DNA from: Candidatus Omnitrophota bacterium
Lineage (GTDB): Bacteria > Omnitrophota > Gorgyraeia > Gygaellales > Profunditerraquicolaceae
DNA length: 55,734 nucleotides
Assembly: GCA_026387315.1 (NCBI GenBank)
Contig: JAPLLY010000033.1
Coordinates: 1-55,734, forward strand
Direction: 5' to 3'
Part shown: positions 15,902-24,521 of the stretch, piece by piece
Position numbering within the stretch: position 1 is the first letter of the stretch
How the letters are laid out: each line of letters opens with the position of its first letter
The notes under the pieces: model-generated
The model's input: the letters and a program-made list of their open reading frames with translations, nothing else
What the model was told of the DNA's origin: nothing
The model's database searches: none
Position numbers and translations under genes: made by a program

Positions 15902-17449
15902 CTATTTTTTCTCCGAAAAATTCTTGCAGGTAATGCTAAAGACCACTACATTTTTATCCTGCACGCTGCTTCGATCAATAGAACCTATAGTAATTTCTTT
16001 GAAATACCCGGAAAATACGGAGTCTTTTTTTAAATTCTTAAGAAAAATATTTACCGACTCGAACTCCTGATCGCCATCCTCAAGGTAGACTCCTCCATTA
16101 AGAACAAGTTCCATGGGCGCACCCTTGCTTTGGCTAAGGTTAAAAGATTCCAGCCACACCCCTTTTGGCAGGGCCTGGGGAATAGTGCTAAGCAAAGGCG
16201 TGGTATACATCTGATTTTTCACTATATTATCTAATGCCGAAATTTTTTTCTTATATTTAGAACTTAGATTAGACAGCTCTTGGAAATTATCGCTGGCGGA
16301 AACAGTGCTGATTTTTACGCGCTTATTTATAATCGCCTCCAACTCCTGCTGCCTGGTTTGCGTACGCATTAATCCCTGGCCAAAAACAGCCAGGCACACA
16401 ACAACCCCTAAAAAAATATACTTTAAATCTAATTTAACACCTTCAAGCAAAACAAATGGGTTACCCGCAACCACAGCAGCCCGCGCGGCTTTAAGCCTTG
16501 AACCAATCAGGTTTATTTTAATCTTAAGAGGCGCCGACTTAAATAAAGCGGCGGCAAAACCTTTAACTAGAATTGAAGAATAGCCGGCAGCACTACCTAA
16601 GACTTTTTGAGTCTCTACAAACCTGACCGGTATCGAAGATTCCGCGAAAAAAGATTTTAACCCCGGATGACTTTCTTGATCAGAAACAACAAAAATATTT
16701 TTTACCCCTTTATCCGGGAACTTGCGATTATAGTAATCAAAAGAAATCCGGATTTCATTTTTTAATTTATCCTGCTTTTGAATCAGGTATGATTCAGCAG
16801 TCTGTTCAAACCCCGCGGGTTCTCCCGCAAGTTCGAAATCACGGCTAAACAAAGAAAATCCGTTTTCAAAAACCGTGAAGTTTGCTTCGTCTTCATTATT
16901 TGAATCAAAACAGAGGTTGGCAATTACGCCGGCATCAGAAAAACCCGCGAGTTTCAAGAAACGTAAAACACTAAAAGCTGAATACTCTAAGGCATTAATT
17001 TTAAGATTAAGCTGTTTAGCAAAAGAAACATAATTAGCCAAAATTTCCTTTTTTATCCCGACAAAAAGAATCAGGCTTGTTTTATTCTTTTTATTAAAAA
17101 ATACCTGAAAATCATAATCCAGATCCTCAAGTTTAAAGGGTATATATTTCTTCGCCTCAAAACTAACCGCCCCCCTTAACTCACTCTGCGGAAGCAGTGG
17201 GATTTCAAAAGTACGGATAACCAAGTCCTGGCCGGAAATACAAAAAGTAGCTTCACTCGCGTTTATACGGTAACTGCGAAAAACGTCTTTAAGTAAAGCT
17301 ATTATTTTTACATCCGTGGGGACCTTCTCTTCTAATTCGGATATTTCCAGTTTAGGATGCGGCAGGCGAATATTGTTCAAAATCTTTTTACCACTGGTCT
17401 CTACCAGGTTAATATCCTTGATCCCAAAATATATGCCTAAAGAATTCAT
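15902..17449 (-). CDS. Fused PilM-PilN type IV pilus assembly protein
   Basis: 515 aa. Residues 1 to about 320 are an actin-like PilM ATPase fold (starts GIYFGIKDINLVE; includes the segment FEIPLLPQSELRGAVSFEAKKYIPF in pieces). A single membrane helix at about 347-365 (YIFLGVVVCLAVFGQ) and a PilN-type coiled-coil and periplasmic domain follow. In most bacteria PilM and PilN are separate and bind through the PilN N-terminal peptide; here they are covalently joined, as GspL is in type II secretion. The gene overlaps the helix-turn-helix gene by four bases (ATGA). Confidence 0.88.
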   Translation of the reverse strand: MNSLGIYFGIKDINLVETSGKKILNNIRLPHPKLEISELEEKVPTDVKIIALLKDVFRSYRINASEATFCISGQDLVIRTFEIPLLPQSELRGAVSFEAKKYIPFKLEDLDYDFQVFFNKKNKTSLILFVGIKKEILANYVSFAKQLNLKINALEYSAFSVLRFLKLAGFSDAGVIANLCFDSNNEDEANFTVFENGFSLFSRDFELAGEPAGFEQTAESYLIQKQDKLKNEIRISFDYYNRKFPDKGVKNIFVVSDQESHPGLKSFFAESSIPVRFVETQKVLGSAAGYSSILVKGFAAALFKSAPLKIKINLIGSRLKAARAAVVAGNPFVLLEGVKLDLKYIFLGVVVCLAVFGQGLMRTQTRQQELEAIINKRVKISTVSASDNFQELSNLSSKYKKKISALDNIVKNQMYTTPLLSTIPQALPKGVWLESFNLSQSKGAPMELVLNGGVYLEDGDQEFESVNIFLKNLKKDSVFSGYFKEITIGSIDRSSVQDKNVVVFSITCKNFSEKK

Positions 17450-17655
17450 GAGCTATCTCCCTGGGCCGCCGAAGGCGGAGTAGTCGATTCACGCTTCTTA
17501 CTCCTTAACCAATTTTCAATATCCTTACGGTCAAACCTCCAAACCCCCCCCACCTTAATCCCAGAAATCTTACGCTGATTAAGCCAGTTATAAATAGTCT
17601 GCTTCTTTAATTTTAGATAATCCGCCAATTCATCAATATCGATTAATCTGGACAT
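17446..17655 (-). CDS. Excisionase-like MerR/HTH_17 DNA-binding protein heading the pilus operon
   Basis: 69 aa. One winged helix-turn-helix covers nearly the whole protein: IDIDELADYLKLKKQTIYNWLNQ (in pieces) then GIKVGGVWRFDRKDIENWL, the standard excisionase/HTH_17 pattern. The remaining tail is Ser/Pro/Gln-rich. It is the first gene after a strong promoter carrying a palindrome between its -35 and -10 boxes, so autoregulation or control of the pilus genes is a reasonable inference, but binding is not shown. The stop overlaps the start of pilM-pilN. Confidence 0.85.
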   Translation of the reverse strand: MSRLIDIDELADYLKLKKQTIYNWLNQRKISGIKVGGVWRFDRKDIENWLRSKKRESTTPPSAAQGDSS

Positions 17656-17694
17656 AGATATTACTTCCTTTAGCTATAAACTATCACGAAATTA

Positions 17695-17723
17695 ATTAAA
17701 ACATAACCTAGTTATGTTGTCAA
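17695..17723 (-). promoter_or_regulatory. Sigma70-type promoter with embedded operator palindrome for the HTH-pil operon
   Basis: -35 TTGACA (17718-17723) and -10 TTTAAT (17695-17700) with a 17-base spacer, about 40 bases before the HTH start. The spacer and its edge form AACATAAC-TAG-GTTATGTT (17700-17718), a perfect 8-base inverted repeat where a repressor or a MerR-type activator would bind. Confidence 0.75.
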
Positions 17724-17739
17724 GTGTTTTTTTATACAA

Positions 17740-17935
17740 ACTTACTTAAACTTACTTAGGGAGTTTACAGCGACGGAATAGTCCTGTATGTTTAAATATA
17801 CAGAACTATTATAGACTTACTTAGATTATAATAGTTTGTTAAAAAGAAACAAGGGGACGGTTCTATTTTCCAAGAATTAGGCTCGAGGAAAATAGAACCG
17901 TCCCCGTGTTTTTAATAGTTTGTTTAATAGGTTTA
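17740..17935. other. Intergenic region with direct repeats, a palindrome and a GGGGACGG hairpin
   Basis: ACTTACTTA is repeated three times (about 17741-17822). An inverted repeat AATAGTCCTGTAT/ATACAGAACTATT centred on TTTAAA lies at 17778-17812. The GGGGACGG-family hairpin at 17853-17905 follows. No gene is seen. Confidence 0.7.
17853..17905. repeat. GGGGACGGTTCT-family hairpin
   Basis: Arms GGGGACGGTTCTATTTTC and GAAAATAGAACCGTCCCC around a 17-base loop, between the PilX-like gene and the pil operon promoter. It could terminate the upstream transcript. Confidence 0.9.
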
Positions 17936-18379
17936 TTACGGTGTGTAGGTATAATTAGCTGTGGCGCTTACTTTCCGCGTGTTAGAAGGCCCTGTCCCAA
18001 TAGCATCTACAGTAATCGCGACATATGAAACTGGACTGTGATAAGGATCAGTTGCGGCTAGGGCTGGCTCAATAACCACACATGCGGGTAGAACTGCTGG
18101 CATACTTGCGAAACATGTAGCTGGAGAACTACTCATGCATCCAGTATAAGAACCGGTAGACGGCCAACATGCAGCATCATCATTTCTGCGCATCTTATCC
18201 AACGCATAAAGTACCCCAGCTTTAGCTGCATATTGGGCTTGAATCCTGCTTACCTGATGATGGGTTAAACGTGATTGATTAGAAATTATTCTTAAGACAA
18301 CAGTGGCTAAAATTACAACTACCATGATTACCCCAATCACAATAAAAAGTATTATTCCCCTTTTATCGCGGTTAGGCAT
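17936..18379 (-). CDS. PilX-like minor pilin/pseudopilin
   Basis: 147 aa. N-terminus MPNRDKRGIILFIVIGVIMVVVILATVVLRIISNQSRLTHHQ (in pieces) is the PilX N-terminal pattern: a short basic leader, a hydrophobic helix without the usual +5 Glu, then a QYAAKAG segment. The C-terminal part has two cysteine pairs. Such proteins prime pilus assembly. The start overlaps the winged-helix gene upstream by eight bases. Confidence 0.75.
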   Translation of the reverse strand: MPNRDKRGIILFIVIGVIMVVVILATVVLRIISNQSRLTHHQVSRIQAQYAAKAGVLYALDKMRRNDDAACWPSTGSYTGCMSSSPATCFASMPAVLPACVVIEPALAATDPYHSPVSYVAITVDAIGTGPSNTRKVSATANYTYTP

Positions 18380-18578
18380 CTTTCCTTAAATAAATTCGGT
18401 AATCATTATTTATTTTCACTAAAATAACATGGCCTTCCCGAGCAAGCCAGCCTAAACTCATCAAGATATTCTCAGGCGCCCGATCAATACCTTTAATTAA
18501 ATCCCCTAAGCTAACCTCTCCTTTTTGATCCAGGAAATGCCAGATTTCACCAGCAGTTATACCAATCTCAATAATCAT
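18372..18578 (-). CDS. Small winged-helix protein (PF10771/DUF2582-like)
   Basis: 68 aa. Pattern ITAGEIWHFLDQKGEVSLGDLIKGI, then ILMSLGWLAREGHVILVK, and a short beta wing. This matches the small winged helix-turn-helix family that is common in anaerobes and PVC-group bacteria. Function is unknown; DNA binding is presumed. A GGAGGG Shine-Dalgarno and a sigma70 promoter precede it, and the PilX-like gene overlaps its end. Confidence 0.75.
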   Translation of the reverse strand: MIIEIGITAGEIWHFLDQKGEVSLGDLIKGIDRAPENILMSLGWLAREGHVILVKINNDYRIYLRKDA

Positions 18579-18599
18579 AGCTATCCCTCCATTTGATTC

Positions 18600-18627
18600 A
18601 TTTTATAAACATTCAGCAATAAGTCAA
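18600..18627 (-). promoter_or_regulatory. Sigma70-type promoter for the winged-helix/PilX-like pair
   Basis: -35 TTGACT (18622-18627) and -10 TAAAAT (18600-18605), 16-base spacer, about 20 bases before the start codon. Confidence 0.6.
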
Positions 18628-18671
18628 CTATTTTCTCAATTAATCCTGCATTTCCAAACAAGAAAAAACAA

Positions 18672-18722
18672 GGGGACGGTTCTATTTCTTATTTCTTAAA
18701 ACGTACAAATAGAACCGTCCCC
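18672..18722. repeat. GGGGACGGTTCT-family hairpin
   Basis: Arms GGGGACGGTTCTATTT and AAATAGAACCGTCCCC. It lies downstream of the TPR gene; a second small palindrome, AAGGTGA-CAG-TCACCTT (18761-18777), is closer to that gene's stop codon. Confidence 0.9.
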
Positions 18723-18786
18723 TCGATTTATATACACTACTTGTCCATCCCATATGGGATAAGGTGACAGTCACCTTATTTATTAT

Positions 18787-21060
18787 TTATTTAAGGCGAT
18801 TCTCAATTTTCGTATTCTCCCTAATCCAATCAATTCTCTCCTGAACAAGCCCCGCCTCTGGCGCGGAAGGGGCTTTCTCGATAATCCGCTTATAAATCTT
18901 TAACGCTTCTTTAAAATTTTCTTTATCTTCATAAAGCTTGGCTACGCGCAGAAGAGAACGTGCAAATAACTGCGAGGTATGCGTATAAAGATCAGCAGCC
19001 AAAAGATATTGCTGAATTGCCGCCTCAGGCTCCGAATTAGCTTCAAGCGCTTCCGCTAAACTAAACCGAATATCCGCAATCTGAGCAGGAGCAGCCAGTT
19101 TAATTGCCATTCTGAAATTATCCACCGCGGAATCAAACTTATTCTCGTCACTAAAAGTTAAACCTATTCCCAAGAATGCGTCTGCGGCCAACTGGTTATT
19201 TGGAAAATCCGCAATCAAAGAACCAAAATACCTGCGCGCGAGATTTAAATCTTTACTCCGGTAATAATACTGGCCCAGCCACCACATAATATTCGGGAGG
19301 AGTTTAGAATTAGGATATTTAGTCCGCAGGAGTTTAAATCGGCTAACCGCTTCATTTTCTTGGCCTAATTTATAGTAACAATCCGCAATCTCGTATTCAA
19401 CCTTTTGCAGCAATTCAATATCTAAAGAATCCAGCTTAGAGGTATCCTTAAAAACACTAAGCGCTTCATTAATCCTTCCTAGGCTAATAAACGATGTCCC
19501 CAACATATATAAAGCTTGGGCGTACAATGGGCTATCCTTAAATTCATCTTGAAACTTTACAAAAATTTCACAACTTCTAGTATAATCTGCCTGTTGAAAA
19601 TATGCCGATCCCAGGGCATACAGCGCATCCGGCAAGAGCTTAGATTGTGGATATTTTTTTAGCATAGACCTAAAAGAAATAACTGCGGCATCATAATCTG
19701 ATCTTTTAAACTGTGTAGTAGCCAGCTGATATTGTGCGTAGTCGGCGAAAGAAGAATCCGGGTATAATTTTATAATTTTCGCGTAGGTTTCTTCTGCCTT
19801 TACAAATTCACCACCGTCTTGGTAAGCCTGGCCTATTTGAAAAAACAAGTTAATCTTATATGCCTGGTCATTACCTTTTCCGGCAATCCGATTAAAGACA
19901 TCCACGCTAGAATTAATCTGCCCCTGCTTAATATAAGCTAACCCTAAATTATAACGCAACTTATCAATTAATTCTGACGGCAAGCTCCCCTCTTGATCAA
20001 TTTTATCCAAGCCCTCTTTATAAACATTTATTGCCTGGGCGTATTCGGCTAAATTATAATAGGCATCAGCTTTACCCAAATAAGCCTGAAGAGATATCAA
20101 AGGATCGGTACTTAAATTAATAAGCTGCTCATATAGCTTCTTGGCCTCATAAACCCGGTTAGTTGCGGACATTAACACCGCCTGGCCCAATAAAAGAATA
20201 TCCAAACTTTTTTTATCCAGGCTGCTTGGTTTTATATCCGCCAATACCTCCTCGGCTTCTTTATATTTTGTAAGCTTAAGAAGAGACCAACCCAAACCCA
20301 GTTTTGCTAATGCCTGAACTTTTGGTTCTTTAAAAGCCTGCGCTGACTTAAGGTAATTTTTAGCCGCATCATCAAGATTATCCAAATAATATTCCGACTC
20401 CGCCAGATAAAAATATAAGTAGGGTAAACGTAATGCATCATTGCTATAAAGCTTAAAAACAGGCTTGACCCTGGCCTTTAGTTCAGAGTAATCTTTAAGA
20501 TTATACAGGCACTCAATTAATTTAAAGGAAGCATCCTTGGTTTGAGGCTCATGGGGAAACTTTTCAATTAAACTCTTAAAGGCTTGTATGGCCTGATTAA
20601 ATTTACTTGCCTGAGAAAACGACCAACCTAAAGAATAATATGCCGCCGGAACAAAGGATGACTGAGGAAAATTATCGATTAGTTTCTGATAAAACGCGGC
20701 TGCCTTTTCAAAATTACTGCCTTTAAAATGTACCTCCCCCATCCAAAAATAGAGGGCATCCTTAAGATTGCCAGACTCCGGGCTATTAGCCAGAGCTTCA
20801 AAAATATTTAATGCCTCCAGGTAGCGGCCCTGATAGAAATAGCATTGGCCGCCCAGCAGAGTTGCCTGCGGGATTTTAGCTGAATCTTGGTAATTTTTTT
20901 GAAATCTCTCCAGCATTCCCAGGCTAACTTCATAAAACCCGTCTTCATACGCCTTCTTAGCCATAAAAAGCAGTTCCGTTTCCTTGGGATCTTCATAAGC
21001 AAAACCTAAGGAAAGAATAGATAGAGTCAAAATAAATACACCGACAATTTTTATTTTCAT
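18787..21060 (-). CDS. Exported multi-TPR protein (YbgF/BamD-like repeats)
   Basis: 757 aa with a Sec signal peptide (MKIKIVGVFILTLSILSLGFA) and then about 18 tandem TPR units to the C-terminus. Repeat phrases such as YxxLIxxFPxSxFxPxAYYxLGxSF and LPDALYALGSAYFQQADY are visible, the type found in BamD/CpoB-like periplasmic proteins. There is no catalytic domain. It probably works as a periplasmic scaffold for envelope complexes; partners are unknown. The start overlaps the uvrA stop by four bases, but a functional link to DNA repair is not implied. Confidence 0.85.
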   Translation of the reverse strand: MKIKIVGVFILTLSILSLGFAYEDPKETELLFMAKKAYEDGFYEVSLGMLERFQKNYQDSAKIPQATLLGGQCYFYQGRYLEALNIFEALANSPESGNLKDALYFWMGEVHFKGSNFEKAAAFYQKLIDNFPQSSFVPAAYYSLGWSFSQASKFNQAIQAFKSLIEKFPHEPQTKDASFKLIECLYNLKDYSELKARVKPVFKLYSNDALRLPYLYFYLAESEYYLDNLDDAAKNYLKSAQAFKEPKVQALAKLGLGWSLLKLTKYKEAEEVLADIKPSSLDKKSLDILLLGQAVLMSATNRVYEAKKLYEQLINLSTDPLISLQAYLGKADAYYNLAEYAQAINVYKEGLDKIDQEGSLPSELIDKLRYNLGLAYIKQGQINSSVDVFNRIAGKGNDQAYKINLFFQIGQAYQDGGEFVKAEETYAKIIKLYPDSSFADYAQYQLATTQFKRSDYDAAVISFRSMLKKYPQSKLLPDALYALGSAYFQQADYTRSCEIFVKFQDEFKDSPLYAQALYMLGTSFISLGRINEALSVFKDTSKLDSLDIELLQKVEYEIADCYYKLGQENEAVSRFKLLRTKYPNSKLLPNIMWWLGQYYYRSKDLNLARRYFGSLIADFPNNQLAADAFLGIGLTFSDENKFDSAVDNFRMAIKLAAPAQIADIRFSLAEALEANSEPEAAIQQYLLAADLYTHTSQLFARSLLRVAKLYEDKENFKEALKIYKRIIEKAPSAPEAGLVQERIDWIRENTKIENRLK

Positions 21061-23951
21061 CCCGCCCTTCCTTCCTTGTCCACTTTATCTTCTTGGAAGG
21101 GCGGGGTTAAAACTTCTTTGAGAAATTTAGCAGTATAAGACTTTTCTATCTTGATTAATTCTTCCGGGCTGCAGGCGGCAACAACCTCCCCGCCCCTATC
21201 TCCTCCCTCAGGGCCTAAGTCAATAATATAATCCACGCATTTAATTACTTCTAGATTATGCTCCACCACTACCACCGTATTTTTACGATCAACCAGCCTC
21301 TGTAATACCGCGATGAGCTTAGCCACATCCGCGAAATGTAAGCCCGTAGTAGGTTCATCCAGCAGATAAAGCGTCCGGCCGCTTGAACGTTTACATAGCT
21401 CTGAAGAAAGTTTAACTCTTTGCGCCTCTCCACCGGAAAGGGTAGTCGCGCTTTGGCCAAGCTGAAGATAACCCAGGCCCACATCAAATAAATACCCCAG
21501 GGTATTTTTTATCTTGGGTATATTATTAAAAAGCTCCCCGGCCTCTTCTATGGTCAGGTTTAAAACATCAGCAATGGATTTACCTTTATACTTTACTTCT
21601 AAAGTCGATTGATTAAATCTTAACCCCTTACACAAATCGCATTTTACATAGACATCCGGTAAAAAATGCATCTGGATTTTTTTTGCCCCCTCGCCTCCAC
21701 AAGCCTCGCAACGGCCGCCTTTAACATTAAATGAAAACCTCCCGGGCTTATATCCCCGCAGGCGCGCCTCCGGAAGCCGGGTGAATATATCCCGAATTTG
21801 GCCAAACACTCCGGTATAAGTAGCCGGATTAGAACGCGGAGTCCTGCCAATAGGAGACTGATCCACCACAATTACCTGATCAATCTCCTGGCTGCCGCTG
21901 ATAGATTTAAAGGCGCCGGGTTTTTCTTTAGACCGGTATATCCGCTGAGCTAAAGCCGGATAGAGTATATCACTGATTAGAGTAGATTTTCCGGATCCCG
22001 ATACTCCGGTTACGCAAATAAAGGCGCCCAAAGGAAAAGTTAAATCAATATTTTTAAGATTATGCTCGCTAGCCCCTTGGATTTGAATAGACTTACTCGC
22101 GCGCCAATCGCGCCGCTTAGCCGGCTGGGGGATAGAAAGTTCACTGCGCAGGTATTTGGCGGTCAAAGAATTTTTATCTTTTAAAAGTTCTTCCCGGCCG
22201 CCCGAAAAAACAACCTCTCCGCCATGCCTGCCGGCTCCCGGCCCCAGGTCCACAATATGGTCGGCGGCTAAAATAGTTGAGGCGTCATGTTCAACCACCA
22301 CCAAAGTATTGCCTAAGTCTCTTAAAGTTTTTAAGGTAGCCAATAACTTTTGGTTATCCCGCTGATGCAGGCCGATACTCGGTTCATCCAAAACATATAA
22401 AACCCCGACTAAACCCGAACCCACCTGAGTAGCCAGGCGAATCCGCTGAGCCTCTCCGCCGGACAAAGTAGCGCTTTTACGGTCCAGGGTTAAATAGTCC
22501 AGGCCCACATCCAGGCAAAATTTTAACTTCTGGGTAATTTCTTTTAACGCCTGATAACTGACTAATTTTTCTTTTTCGGTTAACGCCAGGGCTAAGAAGA
22601 AACCCAGTGCTTCTTTTATCGGCATCGCCGTAATCTGCCAAATATTTTTCTGATTAATTCTTACTGATAAACTCTCCGGCTTTAACCTGGCCCCTTGACA
22701 TGCCGGGCAGGAAAGCGTAGACATAAACTTACTGATCTCTTCTTTTAAGTAATCGCTATCAGTCTGGCGAAATAATCTTTCTAAATGCGGAATAACTCCC
22801 TCAAAAGGCTTATTACCAATTACTTCTTGCGTCCCATAAAAAATTGCCTTTTGCGCGGGCTTGGGCAATTTCTTAAAAGGAGTATCCAAGTCGAATTTCA
22901 GGCGATAACTTAACTCTCGGATAAGCCAGCGATAATAAAGGATATAGCCCCGGCCGCCGCGTTTCCAGGGAGCAAGGGCTCCGCCATTAATGCTTTTGGT
23001 TTTATCCGGAATAATTAAATCCGGGTCAAATTCCAACTTAGTGCCCAAACCGTTACATTCAGCGCAAGCCCCGTAAGGAGAATTAAAAGAAAAATTACGC
23101 GGCTGAATTTGGGCGTAGCTTATACCGCAATTTAAACAAGCGTATTGTTCACTAAAAACAAGTTCTTGAGTTCTTGAGTTCTTGAGTTCTTGAGTTCGCA
23201 AATTAGAACCCGAGAACTCGCGAACCCGAGAACTCTGGAGCAAAATAATAACAGTGCCCGAACCAGCCTTAAGCGCGGTTTCAATAGAATCCGTAAGCCG
23301 CTTAACGGCTTGCGGCTTAATCGTCAAACGGTCAACCACTACCTCAATATTATGAATTTTATACTTAGCTAATTTTATATTCGCGGGAAGTTCATAAACC
23401 TTACCATCCACTCTGGCGCGGATGAATCCGGATTTCTGGATCTGCGGGAAAATATTCTGATGCTGGCCTTTTTTCCCCTGAATCAAAGGAGCCAATATTT
23501 GTATATCCTGATTAACATAAAGATTCATAATCGCCTGGACTATTTCTTGAGCGCTTTGACTTTTGATAGATTGGCCGCATTTATAGCAATAAACTTTGCC
23601 TATTCTGGCGAACAGGAGCCTTAAATAATCATAAATTTCAGTTTGCGTGGCCACCGTCGAACGGGGATTCCCGCCGGCAGAGCGCTGTTGGATGGCGATT
23701 GCCGGAGACAATCCAGAGATAAAATCCACGTCCGGTTTCTGCAGTTGATCCAGAAATTGACGGGCATAACTAGAAAGGCTTTCCATATACCTGCGCTGGC
23801 CTTCAGCATAAATCGTATCAAACGCCAAGCTGGACTTGCCTGATCCGGATAAACCGGTTACCACAATTAATTTATTGCGCGGCAGAACCAAATCAATATT
23901 TTTAAGATTATGCTCGCGGGCTCCGCGGATAATGATATTTTCGGTTTTCAT
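21057..23951 (-). CDS. uvrA: Excinuclease ABC subunit A
   Basis: 964 aa, slightly longer than usual. UvrA recognises damaged DNA with UvrB in nucleotide excision repair. Two ABC modules are visible: Walker A GLSGSGKSS near residue 33 and GVSGSGKST near 650, with LSGGEAQR signatures in each half. The zinc-binding cysteines (CLNCG...CAEC and CEACG...CDLC) are present. Ahead of the first zinc module (FSEQYACLNCG), about 25 residues rich in Arg, Thr, Gln and Glu (RTQELKNSRTQEL) come from an AGTTCTTG tandem repeat at 23160-23236; family members lack this segment. Everything else looks intact. Confidence 0.96.
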   Translation of the reverse strand: MKTENIIIRGAREHNLKNIDLVLPRNKLIVVTGLSGSGKSSLAFDTIYAEGQRRYMESLSSYARQFLDQLQKPDVDFISGLSPAIAIQQRSAGGNPRSTVATQTEIYDYLRLLFARIGKVYCYKCGQSIKSQSAQEIVQAIMNLYVNQDIQILAPLIQGKKGQHQNIFPQIQKSGFIRARVDGKVYELPANIKLAKYKIHNIEVVVDRLTIKPQAVKRLTDSIETALKAGSGTVIILLQSSRVREFSGSNLRTQELKNSRTQELVFSEQYACLNCGISYAQIQPRNFSFNSPYGACAECNGLGTKLEFDPDLIIPDKTKSINGGALAPWKRGGRGYILYYRWLIRELSYRLKFDLDTPFKKLPKPAQKAIFYGTQEVIGNKPFEGVIPHLERLFRQTDSDYLKEEISKFMSTLSCPACQGARLKPESLSVRINQKNIWQITAMPIKEALGFFLALALTEKEKLVSYQALKEITQKLKFCLDVGLDYLTLDRKSATLSGGEAQRIRLATQVGSGLVGVLYVLDEPSIGLHQRDNQKLLATLKTLRDLGNTLVVVEHDASTILAADHIVDLGPGAGRHGGEVVFSGGREELLKDKNSLTAKYLRSELSIPQPAKRRDWRASKSIQIQGASEHNLKNIDLTFPLGAFICVTGVSGSGKSTLISDILYPALAQRIYRSKEKPGAFKSISGSQEIDQVIVVDQSPIGRTPRSNPATYTGVFGQIRDIFTRLPEARLRGYKPGRFSFNVKGGRCEACGGEGAKKIQMHFLPDVYVKCDLCKGLRFNQSTLEVKYKGKSIADVLNLTIEEAGELFNNIPKIKNTLGYLFDVGLGYLQLGQSATTLSGGEAQRVKLSSELCKRSSGRTLYLLDEPTTGLHFADVAKLIAVLQRLVDRKNTVVVVEHNLEVIKCVDYIIDLGPEGGDRGGEVVAACSPEELIKIEKSYTAKFLKEVLTPPFQEDKVDKEGRAG
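23160..23236. repeat. AGTTCTTG tandem and inverted repeat inside uvrA
   Basis: Four to five copies of AGTTCTTG are followed by the inverted form CGAGAACTCGCGAACCCGAGAACTC (in pieces). It is in frame and lies ahead of the UvrA zinc region. Confidence 0.85.
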
Positions 23952-23966
23952 TTAGGAATAAAAAAT

Positions 23967-24082
23967 GGGGACGGTTCTATTCTTAACGTTATTCCCGCGA
24001 ACCACGTAGACCTACGCGGTCTACATATATGTAGACCGCGTAGGTCTACGTAGGTAAATCAAGGAAAAATAGAACCGTCCCC
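23967..24082. repeat. 120-bp nested palindromic element, copy 3
   Basis: Outer GGGGACGGTTCTATTCTT and AAAATAGAACCGTCCCC arms; the 44-bp perfect palindrome is at 24006-24049. Same orientation as copies 1 and 2. It fills the gap between the small duplicated-motif gene and uvrA. Confidence 0.9.
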
Positions 24083-24096
24083 CTGTTTTTACTAAA

Positions 24097-24336
24097 TTAC
24101 TTCTTTTTCTTCTTGCCGCCTCTTTTCATCTTGGCGCAAGAGACATCGCCCTTTTTATCCAAGAAATAAAGGTATCCGACTTTTCTTTTGATACCACATT
24201 TCTCTACTTTCTTGGGGCTGCCCCCTTTTTTCGCGCCTCTTGCCATCTTAGCGCAAGATACGTCACCCTGCTTGTCAATATAGTAGAGATATCCTTTTTC
24301 CCTCTTTATTCCCACCTTCAGTACTTTATCTGCCAT
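24097..24336 (-). CDS. Small basic protein with a duplicated GIKR-GYLYxxDKxGDVSCAKMxRG motif
   Basis: 79 aa from the ATG at 24336, preceded at nine bases by GGGGGTG; a GTG four codons upstream is the alternative. The protein is two copies of one about 30-residue unit (VGIKREKGYLYYIDKQGDV... and CGIKRKVGYLYFLDKKGDV...), each ending SCAKMxRG with one cysteine. They are joined by a Lys/Gly/Pro linker and end in a lysine tail. The pattern suggests a tiny nucleic-acid-binding beta fold. I recognise no named function. Strong conservation between the two units and a good ribosome-binding site argue that it is real. Confidence 0.75.
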   Translation of the reverse strand: MADKVLKVGIKREKGYLYYIDKQGDVSCAKMARGAKKGGSPKKVEKCGIKRKVGYLYFLDKKGDVSCAKMKRGGKKKKK

Positions 24337-24379
24337 TTTTTGATTCACCCCCTTTCTTTTTATAATTTAAATACCTTCC

Positions 24380-24516
24380 TTAAACTCGAAACTCTAAACA
24401 CGAAACTCGAAACAAACCCGAAACTATAAACTCGAAACGCAAAACATTGTTTTTAAATTTCGAGTTTTGGATTTAGGGTTTGTTTCGAGTTTAGGGTTTC
24501 GGATTTAAGGTTTATC
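24380..24516. repeat. GAAACTCGAAAC-type short tandem and inverted repeats
   Basis: Irregular direct copies of AAACTCGAAACN and AAACCCGAAACT are followed by the inverted form TTTCGAGTTTNGGGTTT, upstream of the small basic protein gene. Related sequence occurs at about 2980 and 28880. Confidence 0.8.
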
Positions 24517-24521
24517 ATTAC

